Shown one piece after another: positions 18,257 to 29,359 of a DNA stretch of 64,000 nucleotides (position 1 is the first letter of the stretch; every line of letters starts with the position of its first letter). The notes beneath the pieces were generated by a model. It searched no databases. It saw only the letters and a program-made list of their open reading frames with translations, and was not told where the DNA came from. Both the position numbers and the translations under genes were made by a program. Where the stretch lies: the NCBI RefSeq assembly GCF_004791695.1, contig NZ_SRSO01000001.1, positions 124,001 to 188,000 of the forward strand, written 5' to 3'. The DNA comes from Flavivirga rizhaonensis (GTDB lineage: Bacteria > Bacteroidota > Bacteroidia > Flavobacteriales > Flavobacteriaceae).

Positions 18257-18269
18257 TTTCAAATTTAAA

Positions 18270-20657
18270 TTAAATCTCATTTTCTAAATGTTGCTCTAAA
18301 GCTATTAAGTCTGTAATTAAGACTTGTCTAGCTTTACTACCTTCAAAAGGACCTACTATTCCAGCTGCTTCTAATTGATCTATTAATCTTCCTGCTCTGT
18401 TGTAACCTAATTTTAATTTCCGTTGCAATAAAGAAGCAGAACCTTGTTGTGCTGTTACAATAACGATGGCAGCATCTTTAAACAGTTTGTCTCTATCTGA
18501 TATGTCTATATCAATACCTGTGCCACTTTCTTCACCAACATATTCAGGCAATAGGTAGGCATCTGGATATGCTTTCTGAGAACCTATGTAATCTGTTATT
18601 TTTTCAACTTCTGGTGTGTCAACAAAAGCACATTGTACACGAATAACATCATTACCTTGCGTAAATAGCATATCACCACGACCAATTAATTGATCAGCAC
18701 CAGAGCCGTCTAGAATAGTTCTTGAGTCAATTTTAGAAGTTACTCTAAATGCGATACGAGCAGGAAAATTCGCTTTTATTATACCAGTAATTACATTAAC
18801 AGAAGGACGTTGTGTTGCTATGATTAAGTGTATGCCGATTGCTCTGGCTAATTGTGCTAAACGAGCTATAGGTGTTTCGACCTCTTTTCCCGCTGTCATA
18901 ATTAAATCAGCAAACTCATCAACTACAAGGACAATATAAGGTAAAAATTGATGTCCATCATTAGGGTTTAATTTACGACCTTTAAACTTAGCATTGTATT
19001 CTGCAATGTTTCTACACATGGCATTTTTTAGAAGCTCGTAACGATTATCCATTTCAATACATAAAGAGTTTAATGTATTGATAACTTTAGTATTGTCGGT
19101 AATGATGGCATCTTCACTATCTGGTAATTTTGCCAAATAATGACGTTCAATTTTATTAAAAAGTGTTAGCTCTACTTTTTTGGGATCGACTAAAATAAAT
19201 TTAACTTCTGCTGGGTGTTTTTTATATAATAATGATGTTAAAACGGCATTTAAACCTACCGATTTACCTTGTCCTGTTGCACCTGCCATTAATAAGTGAG
19301 GCATCTTAGCAAGGTCAACCACAAAAGTTTCATTACTAATAGTTTTTCCTAAAGCTATTGGAAGTTGCATTTCTGAAGTTTGAAACTTTTTAGATGCAAT
19401 TACCGAACGCATTGATACGATGGTAGAATTTTTATTTGGAACTTCTATACCAATGGTACCTTTCCCAGGAATAGGAGCGATAATACGAATACCAAGAGCA
19501 GATAATGATAACGCTATATCGTCCTCTAAATTTTTAATTTTTGAAATACGAACACCTGCTTCAGGAACTATTTCATATAGAGTAACCGTTGGACCTATGG
19601 TAGCTTTTATACTAGCAATACCAATCTTGTAGTTGCTTAAAGTTTCAACAATTTTATTTTTGTTCTCTTCTAATTCTTCTTGATTGATGGTAATACCCTC
19701 AGAGTTATATTTTTTTAAAAGATCAAGAGGAGGGAATTGATATTTGGCCAACTCGAGTGTAGGATCAAATTGTCCAAAATCCTCAACTAATTTATTAGCT
19801 AAATTATTTGTTTCTGAAAGCTCTTCTGCAACTTTTTCAACTTTCATTTCAAGATCTAATTCTTCTTCCTCTTCTTTTGGAGCAACCTTAACTTCAAGCG
19901 GTGCTATTTCTTTAACAGGTTTAGTGTCCTTCTTTAATGCAAGTTCATCATTTTGTAAAGGAATTTCATAAGCAGTTTTAAAAGCTTCTGCTTCTTCAGA
20001 CAAGTTATTGTCTAGCGGGATAATTAAATCATCCTTTAAATCAGAAATCTCATTTTTAATATCCTTTTTCGCAGACTTAAAAATATTCGCTAAACTTTCA
20101 AAAGTGACTCTAAAACGAATTGCTAAATATGTGATTAGTCCTAGTAAAAGAAGGAGGGATGTACCTATTTTTCCAATATAATCTTGCAAGAAAGAGTTTA
20201 TCTCAAAACCAATAGTACCTCCAAGAATATCAGTCTTATTTTTAAAGAATCCGAAAAGAACAGACAACCAGATAGATATCAAAATCCCCCAGAACCAATG
20301 TTTTCTTAGTTTAGTTTTATTGAGATTCATTAAAACATAAATACCTGATAAAAAAATTAGTCCAGAGTATATAAATGAAGCAACACCAAAACCACGTTGA
20401 ATAAATAACTCACCTACCCAAGCTCCAAATTGGCTTACCCAATTCTGAGTATCTGAAGTTCTAGAAGGAAATGTGTCGATAATGCTTTGATCTGCTTCTC
20501 CTGTAAAAAAATAGGAAACTAAGGCTATACATAACCAAACACCACATATAACAAGTAAAGTACCATATACCAACTTTTGTTGATTTGATAATTTAAAACT
20601 TGGTTTTTTAATTTTTTGCTTTGGTGTTTTTTTAGTCTTAGTTTTTCTCTTCGCCAT
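18270..20657 (-). CDS. ftsK: DNA translocase FtsK
   Basis: A 795-residue division and chromosome-segregation motor. The N-terminus is basic (MAKRKTKTKKTPKQKIKKP) and is followed by four hydrophobic helices (about 30-185) that anchor it at the septum. An acidic linker (about 190-290) leads to the motor: MAGATGQGKSVGLNAVL Walker A (Lys465), LVVDEFADLIM Walker B and IATQRPSVNVITGIIKANFP. A C-terminal gamma/winged-helix domain (about 735-795, LLQRKLKLGYNRAGRLIDQLE) recognises the polar KOPS-type DNA sequences. Length and motifs are normal. A -7-like TATTTTTG lies at 20685-20678 on the minus strand. Confidence 0.96.
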   Translation of the reverse strand: MAKRKTKTKKTPKQKIKKPSFKLSNQQKLVYGTLLVICGVWLCIALVSYFFTGEADQSIIDTFPSRTSDTQNWVSQFGAWVGELFIQRGFGVASFIYSGLIFLSGIYVLMNLNKTKLRKHWFWGILISIWLSVLFGFFKNKTDILGGTIGFEINSFLQDYIGKIGTSLLLLLGLITYLAIRFRVTFESLANIFKSAKKDIKNEISDLKDDLIIPLDNNLSEEAEAFKTAYEIPLQNDELALKKDTKPVKEIAPLEVKVAPKEEEEELDLEMKVEKVAEELSETNNLANKLVEDFGQFDPTLELAKYQFPPLDLLKKYNSEGITINQEELEENKNKIVETLSNYKIGIASIKATIGPTVTLYEIVPEAGVRISKIKNLEDDIALSLSALGIRIIAPIPGKGTIGIEVPNKNSTIVSMRSVIASKKFQTSEMQLPIALGKTISNETFVVDLAKMPHLLMAGATGQGKSVGLNAVLTSLLYKKHPAEVKFILVDPKKVELTLFNKIERHYLAKLPDSEDAIITDNTKVINTLNSLCIEMDNRYELLKNAMCRNIAEYNAKFKGRKLNPNDGHQFLPYIVLVVDEFADLIMTAGKEVETPIARLAQLARAIGIHLIIATQRPSVNVITGIIKANFPARIAFRVTSKIDSRTILDGSGADQLIGRGDMLFTQGNDVIRVQCAFVDTPEVEKITDYIGSQKAYPDAYLLPEYVGEESGTGIDIDISDRDKLFKDAAIVIVTAQQGSASLLQRKLKLGYNRAGRLIDQLEAAGIVGPFEGSKARQVLITDLIALEQHLENEI

Positions 20658-20720
20658 TAATGCGTTGTTAGTTTGAACAAAAATACAAATTACTAACGTT
20701 TATCCTAAAGTAATAGTATT

Positions 20721-21089
20721 TTAAAAAATCTTTGGAAAATATATAATAAAACCAATAATTGTGGCAAAGGTAGAAGCAATAAAAACTGCTCCAGCAGCTA
20801 TATCTTTTATTAGACCTATTTTACTATGGTGTTCTGGGTGAATAAAATCAGCTACAGCTTCTATAGCTGTATTTACACCTTCAATGCTCATTACTACACC
20901 TATACATAATAGTTGAATAATCCATTCTGTAGATGAAATTTCATAATAAATCCCAGCAATTGTGAGTATCACTGCAATTGCAAACTGAATTTTAATACTA
21001 GCTTCTGTTTTTAAAAGTAATAAGGCTCCTTTATAGGCATAACCAACACTTTTTATCCGATTTACTATAAAGGAGTCTTTCTTTGCCAT
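20721..21089 (-). CDS. dgkA: Diacylglycerol/undecaprenol kinase family protein
   Basis: A 122-residue membrane protein with three hydrophobic helices. The conserved active-site segment EGVNTAIEAVAD (Glu70, Asn73, Glu77; E. coli DgkA Glu69, Asn72, Glu76) and KDIAAGAV are present. It phosphorylates a membrane lipid alcohol, either diacylglycerol or undecaprenol; Bacteroidota members are not resolved between these by sequence. It lies 27 bp downstream of tpx on the same strand, so the two are probably cotranscribed. Confidence 0.9.
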   Translation of the reverse strand: MAKKDSFIVNRIKSVGYAYKGALLLLKTEASIKIQFAIAVILTIAGIYYEISSTEWIIQLLCIGVVMSIEGVNTAIEAVADFIHPEHHSKIGLIKDIAAGAVFIASTFATIIGFIIYFPKIF

Positions 21090-21116
21090 ATTATAAAAGA
21101 AGTTTAAAAAATTTCT

Positions 21117-21614
21117 TTATAATGCTTCAAGAGCAGCTTTATAATTTGGTTCATCAACAGTTTCAGAAACCTGTTCTGTATATTTTACTAAACCATTTTC
21201 ATCTACTATTATAACACTTCTAGAATGTAAAGCTTCTAATGGGCCTGTCGTGAAATCCAATCCGTAAGCTTTTCCAAAGCTACCATCTTTATAATCAGAT
21301 AAGGTAATAACATGTTCTAAACCTTCTGCACCACAAAAACGTGCATGTGCAAATGGTAGATCGTGAGAAATACATAAAACTTTCGTATTTTCCAGTTGGC
21401 TTGCTTCTTTATTAAACTGTCTCACTGATTGTGCGCAAGTCCCTGTATCAATACTAGGAAAAATATTTAATACTAATTTTTGTCCTCTAAAATCGCTTAA
21501 AGTTTTAGTTGATAAATCGGTTGCTGTTAATGTGAAATCTGGAGCTAAACTTCCTATTTGTGGTAAGTTTCCAGATGTTTCTATTGAATTTCCTTTTAAG
21601 GTTACTGTTGCCAT
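21117..21614 (-). CDS. tpx: Thiol peroxidase
   Basis: A 165-residue atypical 2-Cys peroxiredoxin. The peroxidatic Cys60 lies in SIDTGTCAQSVRQFN and the resolving Cys94 in ARFCGAEGLE, matching E. coli Tpx (Cys61, Cys95). FPSIDTGTC is the Tpx-type signature, distinct from the AhpC type found at 25.4-26.1 kb. It reduces H2O2 and organic peroxides using thioredoxin. It is divergent from katG across a 225-bp AT-rich region that may be jointly regulated by peroxide stress; I found no clear OxyR or PerR site there. Confidence 0.95.
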   Translation of the reverse strand: MATVTLKGNSIETSGNLPQIGSLAPDFTLTATDLSTKTLSDFRGQKLVLNIFPSIDTGTCAQSVRQFNKEASQLENTKVLCISHDLPFAHARFCGAEGLEHVITLSDYKDGSFGKAYGLDFTTGPLEALHSRSVIIVDENGLVKYTEQVSETVDEPNYKAALEAL

Positions 21615-21839
21615 TTTTATTTTTTTAATTAAACTTTAAAAGTAAGCATATAAAATTGTTTAAAAATGCTAATTATAAAAATTATTAACATCATTATTAA
21701 AAATTATAATTTGTTTTTTTTAAATAAGTTTTGATTATGGTTTTATAATTCATAAGTATAAAAAATAGGTTAAACTTTATTATTTAAAAAGTAAATTTGG
21801 ATAAATAAGCCAAAGAAACTTAATAAATTACAAATATAA

Positions 21840-24032
<2,193 letters not shown>

Positions 24033-24051
24033 TTTTTAGTTTTTGATATTT

Positions 24052-24093
24052 AAATTGGGGTATGTATTTTATTATGCTTATCCCAATTTTATT
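24052..24093 (+). terminator. Terminator after katG
   Basis: AAATTGGG (24052-24059) pairs with CCCAATTT (24082-24089), with partial pairing continuing inside, followed by a T-rich stretch. It lies between katG and the ankyrin gene and may attenuate rather than fully separate them. Confidence 0.55.
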
Positions 24094-24108
24094 TTAAAGT
24101 AATAACAT

Positions 24109-24579
24109 ATGAATGATACAAATATTTTTTTCAGTATAATTCAATCTGGTAATAGGGGGCAGGTTGAGGAGCAGCTTAGGTCTAACCCAAATTTAGTTAA
24201 GACTAGAGATGCAAGAGGTTTTACACCATTAATTTTTGCAGCATATTTTGATAAAGAATCTATAGTTAAAACTTTAGTAGAAAATAATGCACCAGTAGAT
24301 GCTACTGATGCTTCAGGAAATACCGCTTTAATAGGTGTGTCTTTTAAAGGCAGTGAGCCTTTAGTTGAATATTTAATACAAAACGGAGCAGATATAAATG
24401 CTAAAAACTCAAATGGAATGACTCCCTTAATCTTTGCTTCCACTTATAATAAACAAAATATTGTCGAATTGTTACTGAAACATGGGGCAGATAAACATGT
24501 TAAGGACAATGAAGGAAATATGGCGTTGGATTATGCTGAAGAAAAGGGGTTTGAAATTATTATCGAGCTTTTGAAATAG
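24109..24579 (+). CDS. Ankyrin-repeat protein next to katG
   Basis: A 156-residue protein made of about four ankyrin repeats (GFTPLIFAAYFDKESIVKTL, GNTALIGVSFKGSEPLVEYL, GMTPLIFASTYNKQNIVELL, GNMALDYAEEKG), without a signal peptide. Small ankyrin proteins beside catalase genes are known, for example AnkB in Pseudomonas aeruginosa, where it supports catalase activity. A similar partner role for KatG is inferred from position only. It lies 76 bp after katG with a hairpin between. Confidence 0.8.
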   Translation: MNDTNIFFSIIQSGNRGQVEEQLRSNPNLVKTRDARGFTPLIFAAYFDKESIVKTLVENNAPVDATDASGNTALIGVSFKGSEPLVEYLIQNGADINAKNSNGMTPLIFASTYNKQNIVELLLKHGADKHVKDNEGNMALDYAEEKGFEIIIELLK

Positions 24580-24747
24580 TATTATATTTCCTTTTATTTA
24601 TTGGTCTCAAATTCTAAAAACTTTTGACACGAATTGCACGAATTCATTTTTACAATGTTTATTATCTTATACTTCGGTATTTCATGAAGCAGGCTTTCAG
24701 TCTGTTAAAGAGAACCTATGGACTTAACTTTAATTCAAACAAAAAAA

Positions 24748-24775
24748 CCACTCTGTTTTTGCAAAGTGGCTTTTT
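24748..24775. terminator. Bidirectional terminator between convergent genes
   Basis: CCACTcTG (24748-24755) pairs with CAaAGTGG (24762-24769), with A7 before and CTTTTT after, so both strands have a T-tract. It separates the ankyrin gene (+) from the small protein gene on the minus strand. The remaining ~170 bp of the gap contain no supported gene. Confidence 0.7.
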
Positions 24776-24797
24776 ATTAGTAATTTTTCTTTTTCAA

Positions 24798-25055
24798 CTA
24801 TTTATCTATAGAACCTAAAACACGTTTCATAAAACTATTTAAAGCTTCTTTTTTTTCTGTACCATTTTTTATCATTTTATTGACTTCAACGGCACCATAC
24901 ATATTAGAAATAAGTTCCCCAATAACATCGAGTTCTTCGTCTTTTAAAGAAGGAACTTCTGTTAAAGCTTCAAGGGTTTCGATAGTTTCTATTACAAAAT
25001 CCTCATCGTTGTCTTCAATAAACTGTGTAAGGTGCTTAATTACTGGTAACTTCAT
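24798..25055 (-). CDS. Small conserved acidic protein (DUF6952-like)
   Basis: An 85-residue soluble, mostly helical, acidic protein (MKLPVIKHLTQFIEDND...). It has no signal peptide and no cysteine. I believe it belongs to the flavobacterial family named DUF6952, recalled from its habitual position after thioredoxin and peroxiredoxin genes, but I cannot check this. It lies 43 bp downstream of the thioredoxin gene on the same strand, so it is the third gene of a peroxiredoxin operon. Function unknown. Confidence 0.7.
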   Translation of the reverse strand: MKLPVIKHLTQFIEDNDEDFVIETIETLEALTEVPSLKDEELDVIGELISNMYGAVEVNKMIKNGTEKKEALNSFMKRVLGSIDK

Positions 25056-25098
25056 TTAATAATGTGTTTTTTTATTTCCGCGAAAGCAGAAATCTCAT

Positions 25099-25410
25099 TT
25101 AAATGACTTCGTTAATTAGTTCTTTTAAAACTTCAAATTTGTTAGTTTGAACTTGTTTTACAAATTCACCACCTTTAAAAGTAGCAAAGGTTGGTAAATT
25201 ATCAACAGTTGCTAGCTTTCTTGATTCTGGAAATTTTTCCGCATCAACGATAACAAAAGAGACCTCTTCGTTTTCTGAAGCTAGTTTCTTAAACTTAGGT
25301 TTCATAATACGGCAGTTACCACACCATGTTGCAGAATATTGTACAACAACAATGTCATTACTAGCAATTAATTCGCCTAAATTATCTTGATTCAATTCTT
25401 GTACCATCAA
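25099..25410 (-). CDS. Thioredoxin-family protein with a CGNC active site
   Basis: A 103-residue thioredoxin fold with active site ATWCGNCRIMKP (Cys30, Cys33) and the cis-proline segment DNLPTFATFKGG. The usual bacterial motif is WCGPC; Asn in place of Pro should change the redox potential. There is no signal peptide, so it is cytoplasmic. It begins 1 bp after the stop of the peroxiredoxin gene, indicating translational coupling, and is probably its dedicated reductant. A second in-frame ATG is one codon further in. Confidence 0.9.
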   Translation of the reverse strand: MMVQELNQDNLGELIASNDIVVVQYSATWCGNCRIMKPKFKKLASENEEVSFVIVDAEKFPESRKLATVDNLPTFATFKGGEFVKQVQTNKFEVLKELINEVI

Positions 25411-25411
25411 A

Positions 25412-26056
25412 CTAGTTTACATGAGCAGCTAAATACTCAGCTGTTCCTTTAGCATTAGGAGCCATAGCTTCTTTACCTTCTTCCCAGTTTGCTGGACAAA
25501 CTTCTCCTTTTTCTTGAACATGAGTTAATGCATCAACAAGACGAATATATTCACCAACATTTCTACCTAAAGGCATGTTATTGATACTTTCATGTTGTAC
25601 AATACCATCTTCATCAATAATATAAGTAGCTCTGTAAGTTACATTGTCTCCTTCAACTTGAACTGTACCAGTTTCTTCATCGTAAGTTTCATTAGTGATA
25701 TCTAGAATACCTAAAATACTTGATAAATTTCTATTGCTGTCAGCAAGAAGCGGGTAGGTAACACCTTCAATTCCTCCATTGTCTTTTGCAGCACTTAACC
25801 AAGCAAAATGAACTTCTGGTGTATCACAAGAAGCTCCGATAACAATAGTATTGCGTTTTTCAAATTCTGGTAAAGCAGCTTGAAATGCATGTAATTCTGT
25901 TGGACATACAAATGTAAAATCTTTTGGATACCAAAATAAGACTACTTTTTTCTTGTTATTTACAGCTTCTTCAAGAACGTTTACTTTAAAAGTATCGCCC
26001 ATATCGTTCATTGCGTCAACGTTTAAATCTGGAAATTTTTTTCCTACTAATGCCAT
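25412..26056 (-). CDS. AhpC/Prx1-type 2-Cys peroxiredoxin
   Basis: A 214-residue typical 2-Cys peroxiredoxin: peroxidatic Cys51 in WYPKDFTFVCPTE and resolving Cys187 in EKGEVCPANWEEGKEAM. It reduces peroxides and is recycled by a thioredoxin-like protein, which here is the coupled gene downstream. A good -7 element TATATTTG is at 26104-26097, giving a ~35-nt leader. No ahpF is present in the window. Confidence 0.93.
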   Translation of the reverse strand: MALVGKKFPDLNVDAMNDMGDTFKVNVLEEAVNNKKKVVLFWYPKDFTFVCPTELHAFQAALPEFEKRNTIVIGASCDTPEVHFAWLSAAKDNGGIEGVTYPLLADSNRNLSSILGILDITNETYDEETGTVQVEGDNVTYRATYIIDEDGIVQHESINNMPLGRNVGEYIRLVDALTHVQEKGEVCPANWEEGKEAMAPNAKGTAEYLAAHVN

Positions 26057-26096
26057 GTGTTTTTTATATTTTTATTATTATTAATTTTCAACGATG

Positions 26097-26104
26097 CAAA
26101 TATA
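26097..26104 (-). promoter_or_regulatory. -7 promoter element of the peroxiredoxin operon
   Basis: TATATTTG on the minus strand fits the Bacteroidota -7 consensus TAnnTTTG, 41 bp before the start codon. A clear -33 TTTG is not visible. Confidence 0.5.
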
Positions 26105-26199
26105 AAATAGAATAGTGATTTTAATAGGAATAGAAATTTTTATTATTTATTTTGTTATAGATTTTGCCTATTTAAAAAACAAATAACAATAACTTAATC

Positions 26200-27708
26200 T
26201 TATTTTTTTACAAGTTGCTTAATTTTGATTGAAAAGCCTGCGAATAATAATGTAACGAATGGACTAAGAATACTAAAAAAGACATATGGAATGTATGCAG
26301 TAGCTCCAGCATATCCAAATAACACCTTTGAATGATAAGCACCACAAGTATTCCAGGGAATTAGAACCGAAGTTACAGTACCAGAATCTTCAAGTGTTCT
26401 ACTTAAATTCTCTGGAGCTAACCCTCTATCTTTATAAGCTTGTTTAAACATTTTTCCTGGAACTACTAAAGCTAAATATTGATCGGATGCTGTAAGGTTT
26501 AAAGCTAAACAACTAGCAACAGTACTTGCAAATAAGCCAAATGTAGTAGTCGCTAAATTGAGTAAAGATTTAGTGATTCTTGATAAGGCACCGATAGCGT
26601 CCATAACGCCTCCAAAAACCATAGCACAAATAATTAACCAAATAGTACCTAGCATACCTTTCATACCTCCAGATGTAAATAAATCATTTAATTCTTTACT
26701 CGGAGTTTCTACAGCTGTGTCTACGGTTAAAGCATTCATAACACCTTGGTAGGCAGATTGCAACGATAACGATTCTGCTCCAGCGATCTTTATTATAATA
26801 TCTGGTTGTGCTATAAGTGCAGTAATACCTCCAAGTAAAGAGCCTATTAATAAAGCAATTAACGGGGGAGTTTTCTTAACAATCATAATAATAACTAAAA
26901 TTGGAACAATGAATAACCATGGGCTTATATTAAAGGCATATTTGATAGCAGATAGTTTATCTTCTATTTGTGGTGTACCTGTTATATCAATATTTAATCC
27001 TATTATTATAAAAATGATGAGCGTTACTAATATAGTAGGTACCGTTGTTAATGCCATATATTTTATATGGCTAAATAATTCGCTTCCAGCCATAGCAGGT
27101 GCTAAGTTTGTAGTATCACTAAGAGGGGACATCTTATCTCCAAAATAGGCTCCAGATAAAACAGCCCCTGCAGTCATACCTATAGAAATACCTAATGTTT
27201 CTCCAATACCAACAAGGGCGATACCAACAGTAGCAGAAGTGGTCCAGGAACTACCTGTAGCTATCGAAATAATAGAACAAATGATGACGCAAGCAGCCAA
27301 AAATATTGTAGGGTTTAGTATTTGTAGACCATAATAAATCATTGTTGGTATAATACCACTAACTAACCAGGTTCCTGCCAATGAACCCACCATTAATAAT
27401 ATTAGTAAAGCCCCCGTAGTAGATTTTATATTTTCTGCAACTTCTTCAAGCATTCTTTCATAAGGCACTTTGTTTCTAAAACCAACAATAGCAGCAACAG
27501 CAGCGCCTAATAATAGAACAAATTGATTACTTCCACTTAAGGCATCATCACCATAAACATATATATTATAGGCTAGCATTCCAACTAATGCTAACACAGG
27601 AATGAGTGCTTCCCAGATATTAAGTTCTTTGTTTTCTATTATTTTTTGGTCTTCTATTTTTATTTCTGAAAGATTGTTTTCGTCTTGCATATGAAAAGTT
27701 TTAGTCAC
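26200..27708 (-). CDS. nhaC: Na+/H+ antiporter NhaC-type
   Basis: A 502-residue inner-membrane protein with a ~30-residue acidic N-terminus and about 11-12 hydrophobic helices. Family segments include IISIATGSSWTTSATVGIALVG, GAVLSGAYFGDKMSPLSDTTNLA and the late LTASDQYLALVVPGKMF. NhaC antiporters export Na+ in exchange for H+, fitting a salt-exposed organism; some members exchange malate/lactate. A second in-frame ATG lies six codons downstream. It is a single gene with free ends. Confidence 0.9.
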   Translation of the reverse strand: MTKTFHMQDENNLSEIKIEDQKIIENKELNIWEALIPVLALVGMLAYNIYVYGDDALSGSNQFVLLLGAAVAAIVGFRNKVPYERMLEEVAENIKSTTGALLILLMVGSLAGTWLVSGIIPTMIYYGLQILNPTIFLAACVIICSIISIATGSSWTTSATVGIALVGIGETLGISIGMTAGAVLSGAYFGDKMSPLSDTTNLAPAMAGSELFSHIKYMALTTVPTILVTLIIFIIIGLNIDITGTPQIEDKLSAIKYAFNISPWLFIVPILVIIMIVKKTPPLIALLIGSLLGGITALIAQPDIIIKIAGAESLSLQSAYQGVMNALTVDTAVETPSKELNDLFTSGGMKGMLGTIWLIICAMVFGGVMDAIGALSRITKSLLNLATTTFGLFASTVASCLALNLTASDQYLALVVPGKMFKQAYKDRGLAPENLSRTLEDSGTVTSVLIPWNTCGAYHSKVLFGYAGATAYIPYVFFSILSPFVTLLFAGFSIKIKQLVKK

Positions 27709-28023
27709 GTAATGTTACAACAATACTTATCTTTTAGCAAATTGCTGAGCTTCGATTTTTAAATGTTTATTAAGAGTTATTGTGAATGTGTAAAAAATCG
27801 CGTGACTTTTCTGTAAAATTTGTGTCATAATAATCAACGCATAGTTAATCTTTGTATTTATAACAAAATTATGCAATTAATTATTTTGATTTTTTGCAAG
27901 TACACTACTGTTTTTAATATAATTGATTTACAATTTAAAATTTTTTCATTTAGAGTTAGCTTTGCCTTCTAGCTTATTAGTAAACTCTCTCGCTTAGGCT
28001 TAAATTAAATAGACTTAGTAACA
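27709..28023. other. Intergenic region between divergent genes
   Basis: 315 bp between nhaC (-) and a small gene (+). It is AT-rich and must carry both promoters, but no TAnnTTTG element with correct spacing is obvious; TAATCTTTG near 27847 is one base too long. I see no hairpin, gene or RNA. Confidence 0.4.
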
Positions 28024-28290
28024 ATGAAACACACTGTTGTATCAAGTAAAAATGCAGACCTTGACGTTAAAGATGTGGGGGTAAAACTTAAAAAGCATAA
28101 TCGGCAATTATCTAGAAGTTTAAAAACTCTAGAATATATTTACGTGATAGAAATTAATTATGAAGAAAAGCATGAAATGAATCGTTTTGAGGAACTTTTA
28201 AAATTCAAAACTAAAATTCAAAAACATATTATAAAGACTACTCAAAAAATAAATTATTACAAGTCTTTGCAAAATAAATTAAAATATTGA
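28024..28290 (+). CDS. Small basic helical protein, unknown function
   Basis: An 88-residue protein without signal peptide. It is rich in lysine (MKHTVVSSKNADLDVKDVGV...), and the second half (EEKHEMNRFEELLKFKTKIQ...) is predicted as a long charged helix, possibly a coiled coil. I do not recognise the family. It lies 46 bp upstream of the YdjM-like hydrolase on the same strand and could be cotranscribed. A chance ORF cannot be excluded. Confidence 0.45.
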   Translation: MKHTVVSSKNADLDVKDVGVKLKKHNRQLSRSLKTLEYIYVIEINYEEKHEMNRFEELLKFKTKIQKHIIKTTQKINYYKSLQNKLKY

Positions 28291-28336
28291 AGTATATAAT
28301 GCGTGTTCTGGTTTAAATTGTATTTTTATCGCATAC

Positions 28337-29359
28337 ATGGATTCATTAACTCAAATCGTTTTAGGAGCAGCTTGTGGAGAAGCGGTTCTGGGAAAAAAAA
28401 TAGGAAATAAGGCTTTATTGTTTGGAGCTATTGGTGGTACAATTCCAGATTTAGATGTATACATTGGTAGTTTGCTTTATAATAATGAAATTGATGCTAT
28501 GTTGTTTCACAGAGGTTTTATGCATTCTATTTTGTTTTCTGTTCTTGCAGCATTTCTTTTTGGTTGGGTTACCTATAAATTATATAATTCTGGTAAACGT
28601 TTACATACAACTACCAAAAATGATTGGATGCGTTTGTTCTTTTGGTCTTTATTCACACATCCTATCTTGGATTGTTTTACACCTTACGGGACTCAATTAT
28701 TTACGCCGTTTAGTAATTACCGCGTTGCCTTTAACAATATTGCGGTTGTAGACCCTATTTATACGCTACCATTTCTAATCTGTATAATTGTTCTCATGTT
28801 TTTTAATAGAAAATCAAACAGAAGGAAGTTTTGGTTAAAGTTAGGTTTAGGAATAAGCTCTGTTTACATGTTACTAACCATAGGTAATAAGTTCTATATA
28901 GATACTATATTTAGAAAATCTATGGTAGAAAATTATATTAAATTTAATCGCTACAGTACACAACCAGCCATATTTAACAATGTGTTATGGTATGGAATAG
29001 TAGAAACGGATTCTTTATATTTTATTGCTAATTATTCTTTGTTAGATAGAGAGCATAGGTTTTTGAATTTTAAAGAATTACCAAAGCAACGTGATTTAAA
29101 ACCTTCAGAGTTTAGTGATATTAAAAACTTAGCATGGTTTAGTAATCATTATTATAGTGTTTATAAGGTTACAGATAACGAGTATCAATATAATGATTTG
29201 AGGTATCCCATTTTAGATGAAAACAATCCAAATTCTTCTGTTTTTAGTTTAACATTATACAAAGATGGTAATCGGTTAAACATAAAGCCGTTTGAACCTC
29301 AATTTGATGATTTTCAAACTGCTATATCCAATCTGTGGGAACGAATCAAAGGGATTTAA
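28337..29359 (+). CDS. YdjM-like metal-dependent membrane hydrolase
   Basis: A 340-residue inner-membrane protein of the YdjM/LexA-regulated hydrolase family. The N-terminus MDSLTQIVLGAACGEAVLG and GTIPDLDV, then FHRGFMHS and SLFTHPILDCFTPYGTQLF, contain the conserved His/Asp residues that bind metal. Four or five hydrophobic helices follow, then a C-terminal soluble part (about 200-340). The substrate is unknown. Its 3' end overlaps the 3' end of the convergent PLP-enzyme gene by 14 bp. Confidence 0.85.
   Translation: MDSLTQIVLGAACGEAVLGKKIGNKALLFGAIGGTIPDLDVYIGSLLYNNEIDAMLFHRGFMHSILFSVLAAFLFGWVTYKLYNSGKRLHTTTKNDWMRLFFWSLFTHPILDCFTPYGTQLFTPFSNYRVAFNNIAVVDPIYTLPFLICIIVLMFFNRKSNRRKFWLKLGLGISSVYMLLTIGNKFYIDTIFRKSMVENYIKFNRYSTQPAIFNNVLWYGIVETDSLYFIANYSLLDREHRFLNFKELPKQRDLKPSEFSDIKNLAWFSNHYYSVYKVTDNEYQYNDLRYPILDENNPNSSVFSLTLYKDGNRLNIKPFEPQFDDFQTAISNLWERIKGI

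Noticed and set aside
21615..21839. OxyR or PerR operator between tpx and katG
   Set aside because: Several AT-rich partial symmetries exist, but none matches a known consensus well enough to report.
24624..24818. 64-residue plus-strand frame after the ankyrin gene
   Set aside because: It runs through the bidirectional terminator and overlaps the next gene's end; no recognisable protein features beyond chance hydrophobicity.
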